Source: Epiperipatus broadwayi
Taxonomy: Eukaryota; Onychophora; Udeonychophora; Euonychophora; Peripatidae
Length of the DNA stretch: 64,000 nucleotides
Assembly: GCA_028023455.1 (NCBI GenBank)
Contig: JAQFVV010000050.1
Coordinates: 1,692,411-1,756,410 of the forward strand
Direction: 5' to 3'
Made by a program: the position numbers and the translations under genes. The notes under the pieces were generated by a model that was not told where the DNA came from, did no database searches, and saw nothing but the letters and a program-made list of their open reading frames with translations. Below, one piece after another: positions 53,701-64,000 of the stretch (the stretch's first letter is position 1; each line of letters opens with the position of its first letter).

Positions 53701-54830
53701 AACTTCCCCTCTTATAAACTTTTATTAAGTTTACTTTCTTAATTCATCATGTTTTATCTCGCTATCATTGTGAACTCAGCATTCAGGAATTCATTCTATT
53801 GTATTATTTTTCTCTCGGTGCTTAAGATTATATGTTTTATCAGAAAGTGCAGATTATAAGAAATTATTCATAATCTTTGGTCATACAACAATATCAAGAA
53901 TCTTTAATTTAGCTACTTGTTGTCTGAAAAATTAAAAGTTGTTTTCCCTACCATTTCCTTCCTGACATTTTCCTGTTCCAGATATTATTTAATAGAGTCT
54001 CTCTTTACTTGTGAAATGTGTTTAGGTCAATTAAATAAAAAGTTATTGCATTATTGACACTTCATTGTACCTGCTCATGCAGAATCAAAACATTTTCTCT
54101 TCATATGGTTTCTTAGCTACATGATTTCCCATCTGGGTCTGGTCAATTAACTCATCTTCTAAATTGTTTACTATGCAATTTTTTCCCCATAGTAGTTGAT
54201 CACCATATTGCATATATATATATATAAAATTTATAATCTGTTATCTGAACTTTTCCATATCACCAATTATCCATGACCATTACTAATATTTATTTCATCA
54301 GTGTTTTCTCAAATAATCACTATTACCATCTTATATTTCCTTCTATGATCTTCTATTTGAAATTCAATTATCTCCAGTTTCTCCCTTTTCCTTATCTTCA
54401 ATTCTCTATTGACATCTTCCCATTTTTTTGAACAAAATTTTCTATTACAACATGATTTTCTGCCTTTATTCCATCTTTCAATGTCTTTACCAGTGATTAT
54501 TGTTCTTTTTTCATGGCTTACCAATTTTTTTTGTATATTTGATTATTGCAAATCATTCTTTTTCATTTTTTTTCACAGTTTCTTAAATTTCTCAACCATT
54601 TTCACAAGTGTTTCCACATAAAACTCAACTCTGGATTTACCATTTCTTCTTTGTGGCCTTGCCTCGTTGGCATTTTCCACAAACATTTTCAAGCATACCT
54701 GTTTTTTTTAATTATTGAATTCCTCTTCCATAACTTTTGTTTGTATCATTTTCACTATAGTTTTAGATTTTCATCAATATCATTTTATTATTTGTTATCA
54801 ATATAAATTATTAATTTACTTTTAATACTG
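53700..54830 (-). pseudogene. Possible gag-like region of the gypsy relic
   Basis: Minus-strand frame 54,309-54,524 (KDIERWNKGRKSCCNRKFC, KKWEDVNRELKIRKREKLEI) and flanking A-rich sequence look like decayed, Lys/Glu-rich, coiled-coil-prone coding sequence upstream of the pol relic. No zinc knuckle or major-homology motif is certain. Position is the main argument. Confidence 0.3.
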
Positions 54831-54839
54831 TGTTAGTAT

Positions 54840-57800
54840 TGAAATAGTAAGATTCGTATTCGAATCTTAAGTTTCACCTTTTTCTAACGTCTCTCACTCA
54901 CCGGTCTATCCTACCCAAATTTAAACTTTTTGGTATCGAATTGTGTGTGTAGCAATATTAAAAATGTATAGATATATGTAGAACCCATCATAAACACGTA
55001 CACATTTCGATCTCAAATTTAAGGCAATAAATAAAGATAAATAATATGATTTAGATTTTTTTTTAGTTATATAATTTTGTATAATTTTAATAATTTATTT
55101 TGGATTATAAAGTTCGTTATTTGTTGCTTTGTTTAAATTTCATTTAATAATAATTTTAGAAATCTGATGTAATATTTAATTAAAAGTAAAAATAATTATA
55201 TGTTCCCTTTTTATCTTTGAAATGTTAAAAGCATCGGTCGGTGAGAGATAATAGATTAATTAAAAAGAAAAATTCCCTAAAATCTAATTGCAAAAACTAA
55301 GTGTAAATTCTAAACGTAAACAATAGAACGGCAGTTTTCTCTATTTAGAATTAACAAAAATGCATTGATTATGCCCCTGGCAGATTAAGTGAAATCTAAA
55401 AATACACTAACAAAATATGTGAAAGATATAAGAAAAGAGGCCATTTTAGAATTATTAAAAACTTGTCACTTTAACTTTAGCTGTGCTCTCAATCAGTTGA
55501 GAGTCTCCAAGATATTAAATAAACTTTTCCTGCCACGGTATGACTGAGTAAAAGCGCCCAGACTATTCTCCATCTGGAGATGGCCTATCGGATGCCAAAC
55601 CTTCCCTTACCCTTCATAAATTCAACCACAAAGATCTGCTGCCTAAAATAATGAGAAAGCTGCTGCTGATGTTAAATTAAATGAACCACCTAAATACAGG
55701 AAAGAACTGCTAATCATGAACAATTTGCTTCTAACCAATGGAATCGAAAAACTTCTCATAAAACAGGTACCTGTGTCCAAATTCTCTAGAGTACTCTACT
55801 AATATCCAGCTATGCTTATTCATTCTGTATATAACTTATAAATTGTAGAACTATCATTTGAAATGCTAAATTTTTAATAATTAATATGTAAACTTCTTTA
55901 ATAATCTAGCCTGCCTAACTCTATCTTTCTTGGGTGCCTATTTCTAAAATCTATATTTATTATTTAATTATTGCATGCTCATAATTGTCTAAATATAAAT
56001 CTGTGATCGTTTGAAATAGTGGGTGCATGTCAAATTTTTCATTAATCTTTACTTTCATAAATGACTATAATTTTCATACAAACGACACGCATTCAATGCT
56101 TCCGTTATTGTAATGCAGGGGTCTACTGCTTAGCAAATGGCTGACGTATCAGTTGTAATAATCACCCAGTCAATATATTGTTTTTATATCTTATTAAACT
56201 GTAATTAATAATTCCATAAAATTTGCATTTCTTTGAGAGTCACAAACATTCCTTATTAAATGTCTATAATGTAGGGCCGAGTTATAAAATATAGTTAAGT
56301 CTTAACAGGATTGTCTGTACATTATACATGTGTTACGTTTTAGAGATGCGATGACCCATTACCAGCCGTGAATATTCTGAATTCTATAGGGTTGAAATTA
56401 ACCCCAGTTGTCCTACACAAGCAGACATAGTAAATGCTCCCATAGGGCTTGACGACTGTCATGCAGCCAGCAGGCAATTTCAGCATGAACCATTTGTCCC
56501 TGGTTATGCTTATGTGACACCTTACTTCTTTAGGCCGATGGCAAACGGCAGCCCGTCATTCTTATAAATTCATTCACGGCTTTGCAGTTTCAATATACTG
56601 TCATTCCATATCGCCTTTCTAGTGTACCACATGTTTTCTTTACTTAACTTGATTGTTCTATGTATAAATCTGTCCCTGCATTGGTGACATAACTCACTCT
56701 CAAATAAATGTTTGCCCCTAATTATTAGTAAATATATCTTATAATTAAATAAATATATGTCTGCCACTACTATTATAAATCTTATTTTAGACTCTTGCAT
56801 TGCAAGGGTATAAATTCTTAAAGGCATGCCTTAGAAATATTTGCTCAAGAATTTTAGGTAGCTAGATTATGTCATCAAATAAATGTATTTCTTTTGTAAA
56901 CATTACAGTATCGGAAATACCACTACTGAGGTCTTAAATATAAAATATGTCTAAATAAATAAATGTATTTCTTTAATATATAATAGTATCAGAAAATCCT
57001 GCTACTGAAACTTTAAATCTTCGCAAATATTGCTAGTAAATGATTTATCATTAAAATGTTTTAAATAAATAATTTTAAACTACGTCTGCAGTTACGTTTT
57101 ATTTATTCGATACCCATTCCATATAATATTTCCTCGATTATGTAAAAATAAATGTTTAATTAATATTAGTGTGATTATTGGCTAACTTGAAAATGAAATC
57201 ATGAATTTCTTGCATATCCCTGACCACCGTGCCTAAAGAAATGTTTACTAATGTCGCATCAGATGCGTTGTTTTGTAGATTGTATTGTGGAACCGATAAA
57301 CTATGTTCGAACTTAGTACTACGGGTGGCTTCGCTACCTAGATAGTGCTGCAGTTCTGTGTGGTGGTCGAATTCTGCACTATGTTAATGAGTCACATGTT
57401 TTCTGACTGTTACAGTATCCTAGCTTTTATCCTCACAATGCTGCTCTTTCCAATGTCACCCACTTTCCTGCCTTTACCATTTATCTGCTGGTTATCTGTT
57501 CTTCTTGCCTATTTATTTATAACTGACACTTCTCTATGTTGAGATGTTACTATCATTTTAAATTGTAATACTACTCCATTTATTTATTGTTGCTATTCCT
57601 TTTTAATTCTGTTTACTCTTCTATTGCTAATTTCCTTTCTCATTCCAATCAATGTCCCTTACTTGTCTAATTGTATTTGGGCCCTTCTATTATGTCAATA
57701 TAGGTCTATCATGACTATCATTTGGGAAGTGTATATAACAATACCAAATGGCTGTGATGTTCAACACTGATTGTTCTCTCAGCAAACACAACTTTTCATA

Positions 57801-58450
57801 ACTGTGATCAAGATGATAATAGTTGTATTACACAATTATCTAATATGCTAAATTGATGATGTGAATAATGGTAACACCAGGTATTGGTGATACTTTTTGA
57901 TCCATCAATTTAATTCTCTGATTTTCAAAGACCTTTTCTCTCATTCAAAAATACTTCAATTTTTATATCTATGAATTTATTTTAAGGATCTTAAGCTAAA
58001 CCAGCCATTATTCTGGGAGCACTTTCCATTTTGAAAAATTGCTTTACAGAAATATTGCCCATCTGAAAACACCACCTCAACTCTTTATTAACACTGATAT
58101 CACTAACTCATTCAGAGAATATTTTCTCAGGACTGTATTGAATTTTTCTTATGTAAATTTGGAATGAGGGCAACAGCACTGGAAATTACATTTTTTTAAT
58201 GAAAAAAAAAAACAAAAACAATTTATTTACATTAAATACACTAGCATAACTTTCAAACTATATATTTTATTACAAATGACTCATTTTTGTATGATTTCAT
58301 GACTGAATATATATATATAATGATTATGACATTTTTCTCATTAAATTGATAGGTTTATGGTGTAAAAAATAGTCCGTAACACAATTCCACATATACCCAT
58401 AAATTTCATATCCACTAAACACCACGTGGTCACTATTTCTTATGCTTGTT
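54840..58450. other. Mostly A+T-rich; G+C-richer patches at 55.5-55.8, 56.3-56.6 and 57.2-57.5 kb
   Basis: No domain recognised in any frame. The 56,330-56,570 patch (for example CCAGTTGTCCTACACAAGC, GGCAAACGGCAGCCCG) and 57,220-57,420 look like parts of younger or less decayed repeats, perhaps LTR-derived, but no matching ends were found. Poly(A)/(T) runs elsewhere. Confidence 0.35.
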
Positions 58451-58454
58451 CATA

Positions 58455-58625
58455 ACCGTTATTAAAACAGGCAAAACTCTTCATACAGTAGTGTCATTCA
58501 GTGCAAGCCAGAGTAATCAATGGAGAGATGCATTAGATCCTAAGATCTAGGTGCAGTGCTCTCAGATCCAAGACTCCTCAGTGACAAATGCCACAAGCCA
58601 GAAACTAGTATGGGATGTTTTAATT
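58455..58625. repeat. Inverted-repeat hammerhead element (family B), copy 4, truncated
   Basis: GGCAAAACTCTTCATACAG, CATTCAGTGCAAGCC, AGTAATCAATG, GAGAGATGCATTAGATCC, AAGATCTAGGTGCAG, then CTCCTCA, GTGACAA, ATGCCACAAGCCA, GAAACTAGTA, TGGG (hammerhead-like at 58,574-58,616). It aligns with copies at 45.4-45.6 and 46.5 kb and shows what precedes the motif in a full unit. The right arm is lost. Confidence 0.75.
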
Positions 58626-58629
58626 TCAT

Positions 58630-60740
58630 ATCCACTGAATGAGATATCTACTATAAAAAGTAGTAATTAATAAAAGTATTTAATTTTATACTTTTGTAAA
58701 AATTCTCAGTTCATTGTTAAAATGTAATCATACTTAAAATTATATATGTTAAAACGTATAATATACTGTTATTATTCTTAAAATTTGGTGTTTGTGCTTA
58801 GACTTGAAATGTCAACAACATGTGACTATGATTATAAAAAAATATCATTCAAAGAATAAAATAAATAAAATATATTTAATTTTCATTCTTTTTGAGAAGT
58901 GAACAACTCATACGGATTATTTGCCAATTCGATTTTTAGATTTACTCAATTTGCGTATACATCTTTATATAAATTGTAAATTACATTTTTAACAGTAAAT
59001 TTTCTAGCCCAACTAAAACAAATTTCCTTCATTTTAAATAGCTGTTTTATTTCTTTAAAAAAAAAAATCTCATTAACCTTTTCTATTTTATGTTCAAATT
59101 ATTTTGAATTTCAAATATCTTTTCAAAATCAGAACAAATATTGAAAAAGCATTTATTCGCACTTGAAAATAATCAAGAAAATTTGCATAAATTTAAATAT
59201 CTATAGTTTTTTCTTACAAAATAAAATATAAATAGAAAACACAGCATGCTAACAGTATTTTCTCTCTCTTATTATCAGTAAACAGTAATTATGGATGAAA
59301 TAAGCATTTCGTATCCCTGTTTATATTGGAGTAAGTTTATATCACGGTAATGATGAATACTTATTTCCCTGCTTGCAAATCCACAGATCGTGACCCACCT
59401 CTGTTACAGTGCCCAAACTTCCTACAAATTCTCAAAAAATAAAGCATATGATTATTTCTTTTCATGCCACATAGACAAAAGAAATACAGCAATGATAATT
59501 TGAGTAGCAAAGTTATTTATTATAAATTCACACACACCTATGTATATCTAAGCACTTTCATTTATAAAATTTTCTATTTTACTTATAAATAATCAGAAAG
59601 TTTATACATAAAGACACATCAATGTATTACTTTTTTATTTTGAATGAAAAACTTTATTTACTATAACGATTAATATTTTAACTAAATTATACTGACCATG
59701 TTCAGAAGTAACTACCAAAAAAAGCAAAAAAAACAATTACATATATATATATATACACAGTATACCTTTTTTCAGTATTCTTTGTAATTCCATTTTGTAC
59801 TAATTCTAAAGATAGCTAACAAAGTTATCCATAATATTAATGGTTGTTGTGAATAAATTTTTCCATTCAAAATTAAAAAAGGAATGTATTGGTTTGTCTT
59901 TATATGTACGTATATGTAAATATAATAAAAAGTGTTTCATGCTATAATTATTAGTTCCTGCCCAGAATATAGAGTTTGAAATCAACCTGAGATAATCTTG
60001 TATTTTTTACATCACAAATAGACTTTTTTCTTCTCATAAATACTTTATTATATATAGATAAGAAAACTACATTGATTACATAATGCAAAGTACTAAGTTT
60101 GTTACAGAGTTAAGAGGAAGGTCTCTGACTGTTTCTACTGCAGGGCTCAATGAGCTATTTTAGTGTGCCTGATAATAGAAATCTACCTATTACCTATTGA
60201 TTGGAAAGCAAAAATATCTTGCTGGATATGTTATTTGTATGCAAAAATATATTATGTCTTAAATATTGAGGTGTCTTTCATAATCCATGATTGCTTAATT
60301 ATGACTTATCTTTACAAAGAAGTCAATTATTTAAAATACCACTGATCAGCTTTAATAAAAGATCCAAACAATTATATTCCTAATATGGTAATCATTATAT
60401 TCTTAACTTCTCAATGCATTTACTTAAATTACTTATTTAAATATATATGGAGAGTCTGATTTGACAATATACTTATATAATTACAATATAATCTTCAAAT
60501 ATCAAACTTTTGACATTCACACATTTGATATAATTAGCTAGTGACTATCATATCTTTTTTAGACCACATATAGACTTCACGGTGAATTAAAGGTTAATAG
60601 ACTGGCAGTTATATAACACAATTACATGATATTACTTAATGAACATTATCCCTCTTTTTTTTCCAATATACAATATCTTAGATATACATAAAATTTCTAT
60701 TTTGCCATTATACATTAAGCACAGGAATAAAGACTTATGA
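58630..60740. other. A+T-rich sequence, nothing recognised
   Basis: (TA)n at 59,742-59,755; A-runs near 59,058 and 59,718. No gene. Confidence 0.5.
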
Positions 60741-60758
60741 AACAGGCAAATAATTCTT

Positions 60759-60861
60759 TTTTTAAGTGTCATAGCATTGGCTGAGACGTGAACCCGCAAC
60801 CCGTGCAACTTCCTGCTAGTGCAAGGCAGTCATGCTGACCTCTCGACCACCAATGCAAGAT
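60759..60861 (-). repeat. tRNA-derived SINE copy 6, with 14-bp target duplication
   Basis: Complement shows TTGCATTGGTGGTCGAGAGG, a good A box, GACTGCCTTGCACTAGC, a B-box GGGTTCACGTC, and GCTATGACACTT. Flanks GGCAAATAATTCTT at 60,745-60,758 and 60,862-60,875 are identical. Confidence 0.95.
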
Positions 60862-60879
60862 GGCAAATAATTCTTAAAA

Positions 60880-61735
60880 TAAATTTTTGTCCAAATTTGC
60901 ATTCTTCAATTGGCCTCATTTCCACTTTCTTACATTATTTCACACACATATCAAAAAAATGATTATAAATGTTAAAAAAATCACAAAAGACCTGTAATTT
61001 TTTTAAAATGATTTAAATAATTTTAATTATTGCTTCTTTTGAAATTGGATACTTTCTGTTGTTACACCTGGTGAAAGTTTTTGAAAATGCTCAATATTTC
61101 ATTTCTATATAAAATCATTATCATACATGAAAACTCATAAATTGGAATGGATTTCTTTTTAATTTAATTTTATAAATGAATAATATAGTAAAAGAATCAT
61201 ATTTAAACTTTATATTTAAAAACTGACTTGTAAATAAAAACAAAGGATACCAACATCACTAACAATGTTAGCGTAAACATTCATTTAGAAAATAAATAAA
61301 TTCTTTTTTATATAGTCTTTTTAAATGCTTTTGTTGAAATTGGAAAATCAGTTTGTTGACTTTTCATTTTTCTCAAATTAAAATCAAATTTCAAAATCAA
61401 GGTTTAATATATTTAAATTTAACAGAATTGCTTAAAAATTGATGTATAACTAAGTTATACCAGCCTAATCCATTTGAAACACTTATCTTTTCAGTATGTC
61501 TATTAGTTTGAAAGATATAAAACAAAGAGCATGTAAAATATGAAAAATATTCAATAACATCATGTATCACAGTTAACAATTATTCTTAGAACTTTTATTT
61601 GTTTTAAATAATGATTGCAAGAGGACAATATAATTTTTTTCATTCAATTTAATAACATTTTTTAACCATTTTAAACTCTGAATGTATATATCATATTTAG
61701 AATGTTTACATAATTATATATGCATAATAAATTAA
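60880..61735. other. A+T-rich; dispersed repeat at 61.03-61.25 kb
   Basis: 61,030-61,250 resembles 36,930-37,150 (see that entry). Nothing else recognised. Confidence 0.4.
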
Positions 61736-61754
61736 TAATTATGTTTTCTATTTA

Positions 61755-61952
61755 AAATTGTTTGATAGTTTCTATTTTTATTTTAAAACAATTATGTTTT
61801 TAAAAAATGGTAAACTAGAAACCTCACATTATTTATAATGATTGCAAAAAGTTAAAAAATATTGTCAATTTTTTTCCTTAGCATTTTTTAAAAAAGTAAT
61901 TGTTTTAAAATAAAAATAAATCTATCAAAAAATTTTAAATAGAAATTTAGTT
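61755..61952. repeat. Inverted repeat, about 60-bp arms
   Basis: Arms 61,748-61,808 (TTTCTATTTAAAATTGTTTG...TTTTTATTTTAAAACAATTA) and 61,888-61,945 are near-complementary; spacer about 85 bp. MITE-like, no target duplication recognised. Confidence 0.75.
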
Positions 61953-61974
61953 AATCATTTATTATACATATTGT

Positions 61975-62190
61975 AACCAGATTGGGACCCCACCTATTCT
62001 GGTGCCCATTTATTTCCTGATCAGCATATTGCAGGAAGGAAAGAATGATTGGCATTACTCAAGGCTGATGCCACCCCTCTTTTCTACAATATTTCCTGCT
62101 TATCAGAGAATGTAACATTAAAGAGGGTGACATCAGCTAGAAATTTATCTGTTTGGGTTCCCAAATGATGCCACTACAAACTTTTTCACC
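61975..62190. repeat. G+C-richer imperfect inverted repeat
   Basis: GGCTGATGCCACCCCTCTTT (62,070-62,090) mirrors AAAGAGGGTGACATCAGC (62,124-62,141), and TGGGACCCCAC/TGGGTTCCCA bracket the block (61,983; 62,153). Possibly a small foldback element. Confidence 0.5.
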
Positions 62191-64000
62191 TAGGTCAAGT
62201 TATGCTGGACAAAGCTCAGAAAATATGAGATTCCTGTGAATAAGTACATTTATAGATGAATGATACAAAATGAAACTGACAACAGCACTTTGAATAATAA
62301 ATCCATCAAAACGTTCATTTACAGTTTGGCTTCCATGGTTCAGTCTATTCCATCAGTATTTTCACTGATGCTTAATTCCATCACCAGTACTCATACAATG
62401 TCTATCATTTATATATTAGGTGTATGCATATGCCTGTAGGTTTCCATGGTAAGGCTAAGTTCATATTTTATAAAATTCTTGGTCAGTGATTCTGTTCGGC
62501 CAACATTTATATAGCAGAGACTTACATATCTACGTGTACATTATGGATACTTCTTTTAACATAAGTTTAAATTATCATTCTATGAGTTTGTTTTATTCAT
62601 ATGCACATAAATATGGGTTGTAAATATGGGTTAATTCTCTATGGTAGTATACTCCTAGGCTAGCTTGATTTGTATTTTAATCAATCCTTTTCAATCATTC
62701 ATTTAGTAGTCAGTTAATTATATTTGAATATATCTGTGTGTTTGATTCATGTATATAGATGTACATCCTTTTGTTATATAAACTCACATATATAAAATAT
62801 TAATCCTTTCTTGGTTATTATACATTAAGCATTTACAACGTATACATATTAGAGAAAGTCTATTGTAAATTAATCCTCACACACATAAAATATTTTTTTA
62901 GCAATTGCAATTTAACAATTTTATGCATATTGTTTTACCTTCTTCATTCTAATAACACCTGTACCAATTATATTATTCTCTCATCAAGAAATTAACTCAG
63001 TTTATAACTGTTTTCATATAAACCTGGGTTTTATCCATTACAACATCGGTTTTTTAAAATTTGATTTAAGATTTCATTATTTCGTCTAATTTTTCTAAAA
63101 TCCAAAGCTTCTCACTAAAGAAGGTCATAAGCTTAACACTACCCTAGAGTTGTTACATAGAACAACTTTAAATAGGAATTTATTAATATCATCTGGCATC
63201 TATTAGTTATTAAAGTTTACTGTTGGTTTGCATAGCTGTGGTAAAAGAAAATGGTTAAGATCAAATTGAATAGACATTATTATCTTTCCATCATATCTTT
63301 AGAAATTTTATGGAGCATAAGAAGTCGAAAATTCACTTCAATACTATCAATTTAATTCCATTTTTAACTTATTAAGAGCAACTGTGGCACACTAGATTAT
63401 GTACTGCAATTCTGTAATTTTCTTATTAGTTTCTCTTACTTAGCTCCATCACCACTGCTCTCTTTTCCTCCCTCTCCCACTCTTCCTCTCCTTCCACTAC
63501 CCAACTCCTTCAACCATTCCTCTCCTTTCCCCATTCTCCTCCACTTCTGTTCTTATTATTATTGTTACTTTCAAAAGAACTTTATTGCAGATAACAAAAA
63601 ATAGTTATATTGATAATTCATTTACTACCTGCCGCTAATTAGTCAAAGGAATGAACAATAAAACATATGTAACAATTGTTATGAGAAAAACAAAAGATAT
63701 GCAGGTGGTTTAAATATTCAAGTTTATATTTTTTTTCTTCTGATAATTAATATATGTCTGGCTTAGCGAATTAATACATTTATTTTAAGCCCCCCCCCCT
63801 TTAATGTACTTATTATTTCCTTGCTTATTTGTATATTATATATCTATTTAGTGCTTACTGACTTATAAATTGTTGGTGTTATCATCGTCGTTGTTGCAAA
63901 AGTAATCAAAGAATTTATTGATTGGAGGTATATAAAGTAGAGGTATTTCATGAACTGTAACGGTTGAAACTCTAGTGACCACTACCCTACCACTGCACTG
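62191..64000. other. A+T-rich sequence with a polypyrimidine tract; faint hammerhead remnant
   Basis: 63,437-63,550 is almost pure C/T on the plus strand (about 110 bp), able in principle to form triplex-type structure. 63,108-63,150 reads CTCA, CTAAAGA, AGGTCATAAGCTT, AACACTACC, a decayed family-B-like hammerhead. Poly(C) at 63,790-63,799. No gene. Confidence 0.45.

Noticed and set aside
57345-57542. 65-aa hydrophobic frame as a membrane peptide gene
   Set aside because: Hydrophobicity follows from T-rich composition; no homology or gene context.

Overview
This is a strongly A+T-rich stretch of eukaryotic, almost certainly invertebrate, genomic DNA. I find no intact host gene. No open frame is long or conserved enough to be a host exon, and I see no convincing rRNA, functional tRNA or CRISPR. 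Almost everything recognisable is decayed mobile DNA in a background of poly(A)/poly(T) runs and (TA)n microsatellites. Penelope-like elements (PLEs) with a GIY-YIG endonuclease, RTE-type non-LTR relics, ZMYM1-like hAT relics, Ty3/gypsy relics, tRNA-derived SINEs and hammerhead-ribozyme repeats together fit several A+T-rich invertebrate groups (cephalopods or other molluscs, flatworms, cnidarians). I cannot choose among them.

Layout. 1-4.3 kb: 3' part of an LTR retroelement (edge ORF, a 367-bp tandem duplication, polypurine tract, 3' LTR starting at 2709). 8.6 kb: SINE. 9.4 kb: inverted-repeat element copy. 10.1 kb: palindrome with a hammerhead core. 10.6-12.3 kb: minus-strand hAT transposase pseudogene. 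13.4-14.1 kb: duplicated and inverted repeats with a hammerhead-like core. 15.65-16.22 kb: possible solo LTR. 17.4-18.07 kb: long inverted repeat with outward hammerhead-like motifs. 18.1-21.1 kb: PLE cluster (RT plus endonuclease gene, an inverted pair of endonuclease fragments split by a SINE, an array of 3' ends). 21.5-22.3 kb: inverted-repeat elements and a non-LTR C-terminus with a 5-bp repeat tail. 23.8 kb: SINE. 26.3-28.6 kb: minus-strand PLE and two tandem hammerhead repeats. 28.7-29.3 kb: hAT non-autonomous element with exact 8-bp target duplication. 31.8-33.2 kb: RTE copy interrupted by another RTE copy. 34-36 kb: perfect palindrome, SINE, PLE endonuclease relic. 37.8-40.5 kb: large inverted-repeat element with internal minisatellite, then an inverted-repeat element with a tRNA-like core. 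41.7-43.9 kb: unidentified minus-strand coding-like sequence. 45.2-46.8 kb: inverted-repeat hammerhead elements. 47.2-49 kb: RTE tails and a SINE. 49.3-49.9 kb: second inverted-repeat/tRNA-like element. 50.2-50.6 kb: hammerhead cluster. 50.6-54.8 kb: Ty3/gypsy pol relics. 58.5, 60.8, 61.8 and 62.1 kb: more repeats, a SINE and inverted repeats.

The most interesting theme is hammerhead ribozymes. At least fifteen places match the layout CUGANGA - stem II - GAAA - (N)UH, often with complementary flanks forming stem I. They fall into about eight sequence families. They lie at PLE ends, in a direct tandem pair 355 bp apart, and, most strikingly, in outward-facing pairs inside inverted-repeat elements. 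PLE hammerheads and animal retrozymes are known in general. The number of families in one window and the inverted-pair architecture, one type with a tRNA-like core, deserve a closer look. All structure calls were made by eye.
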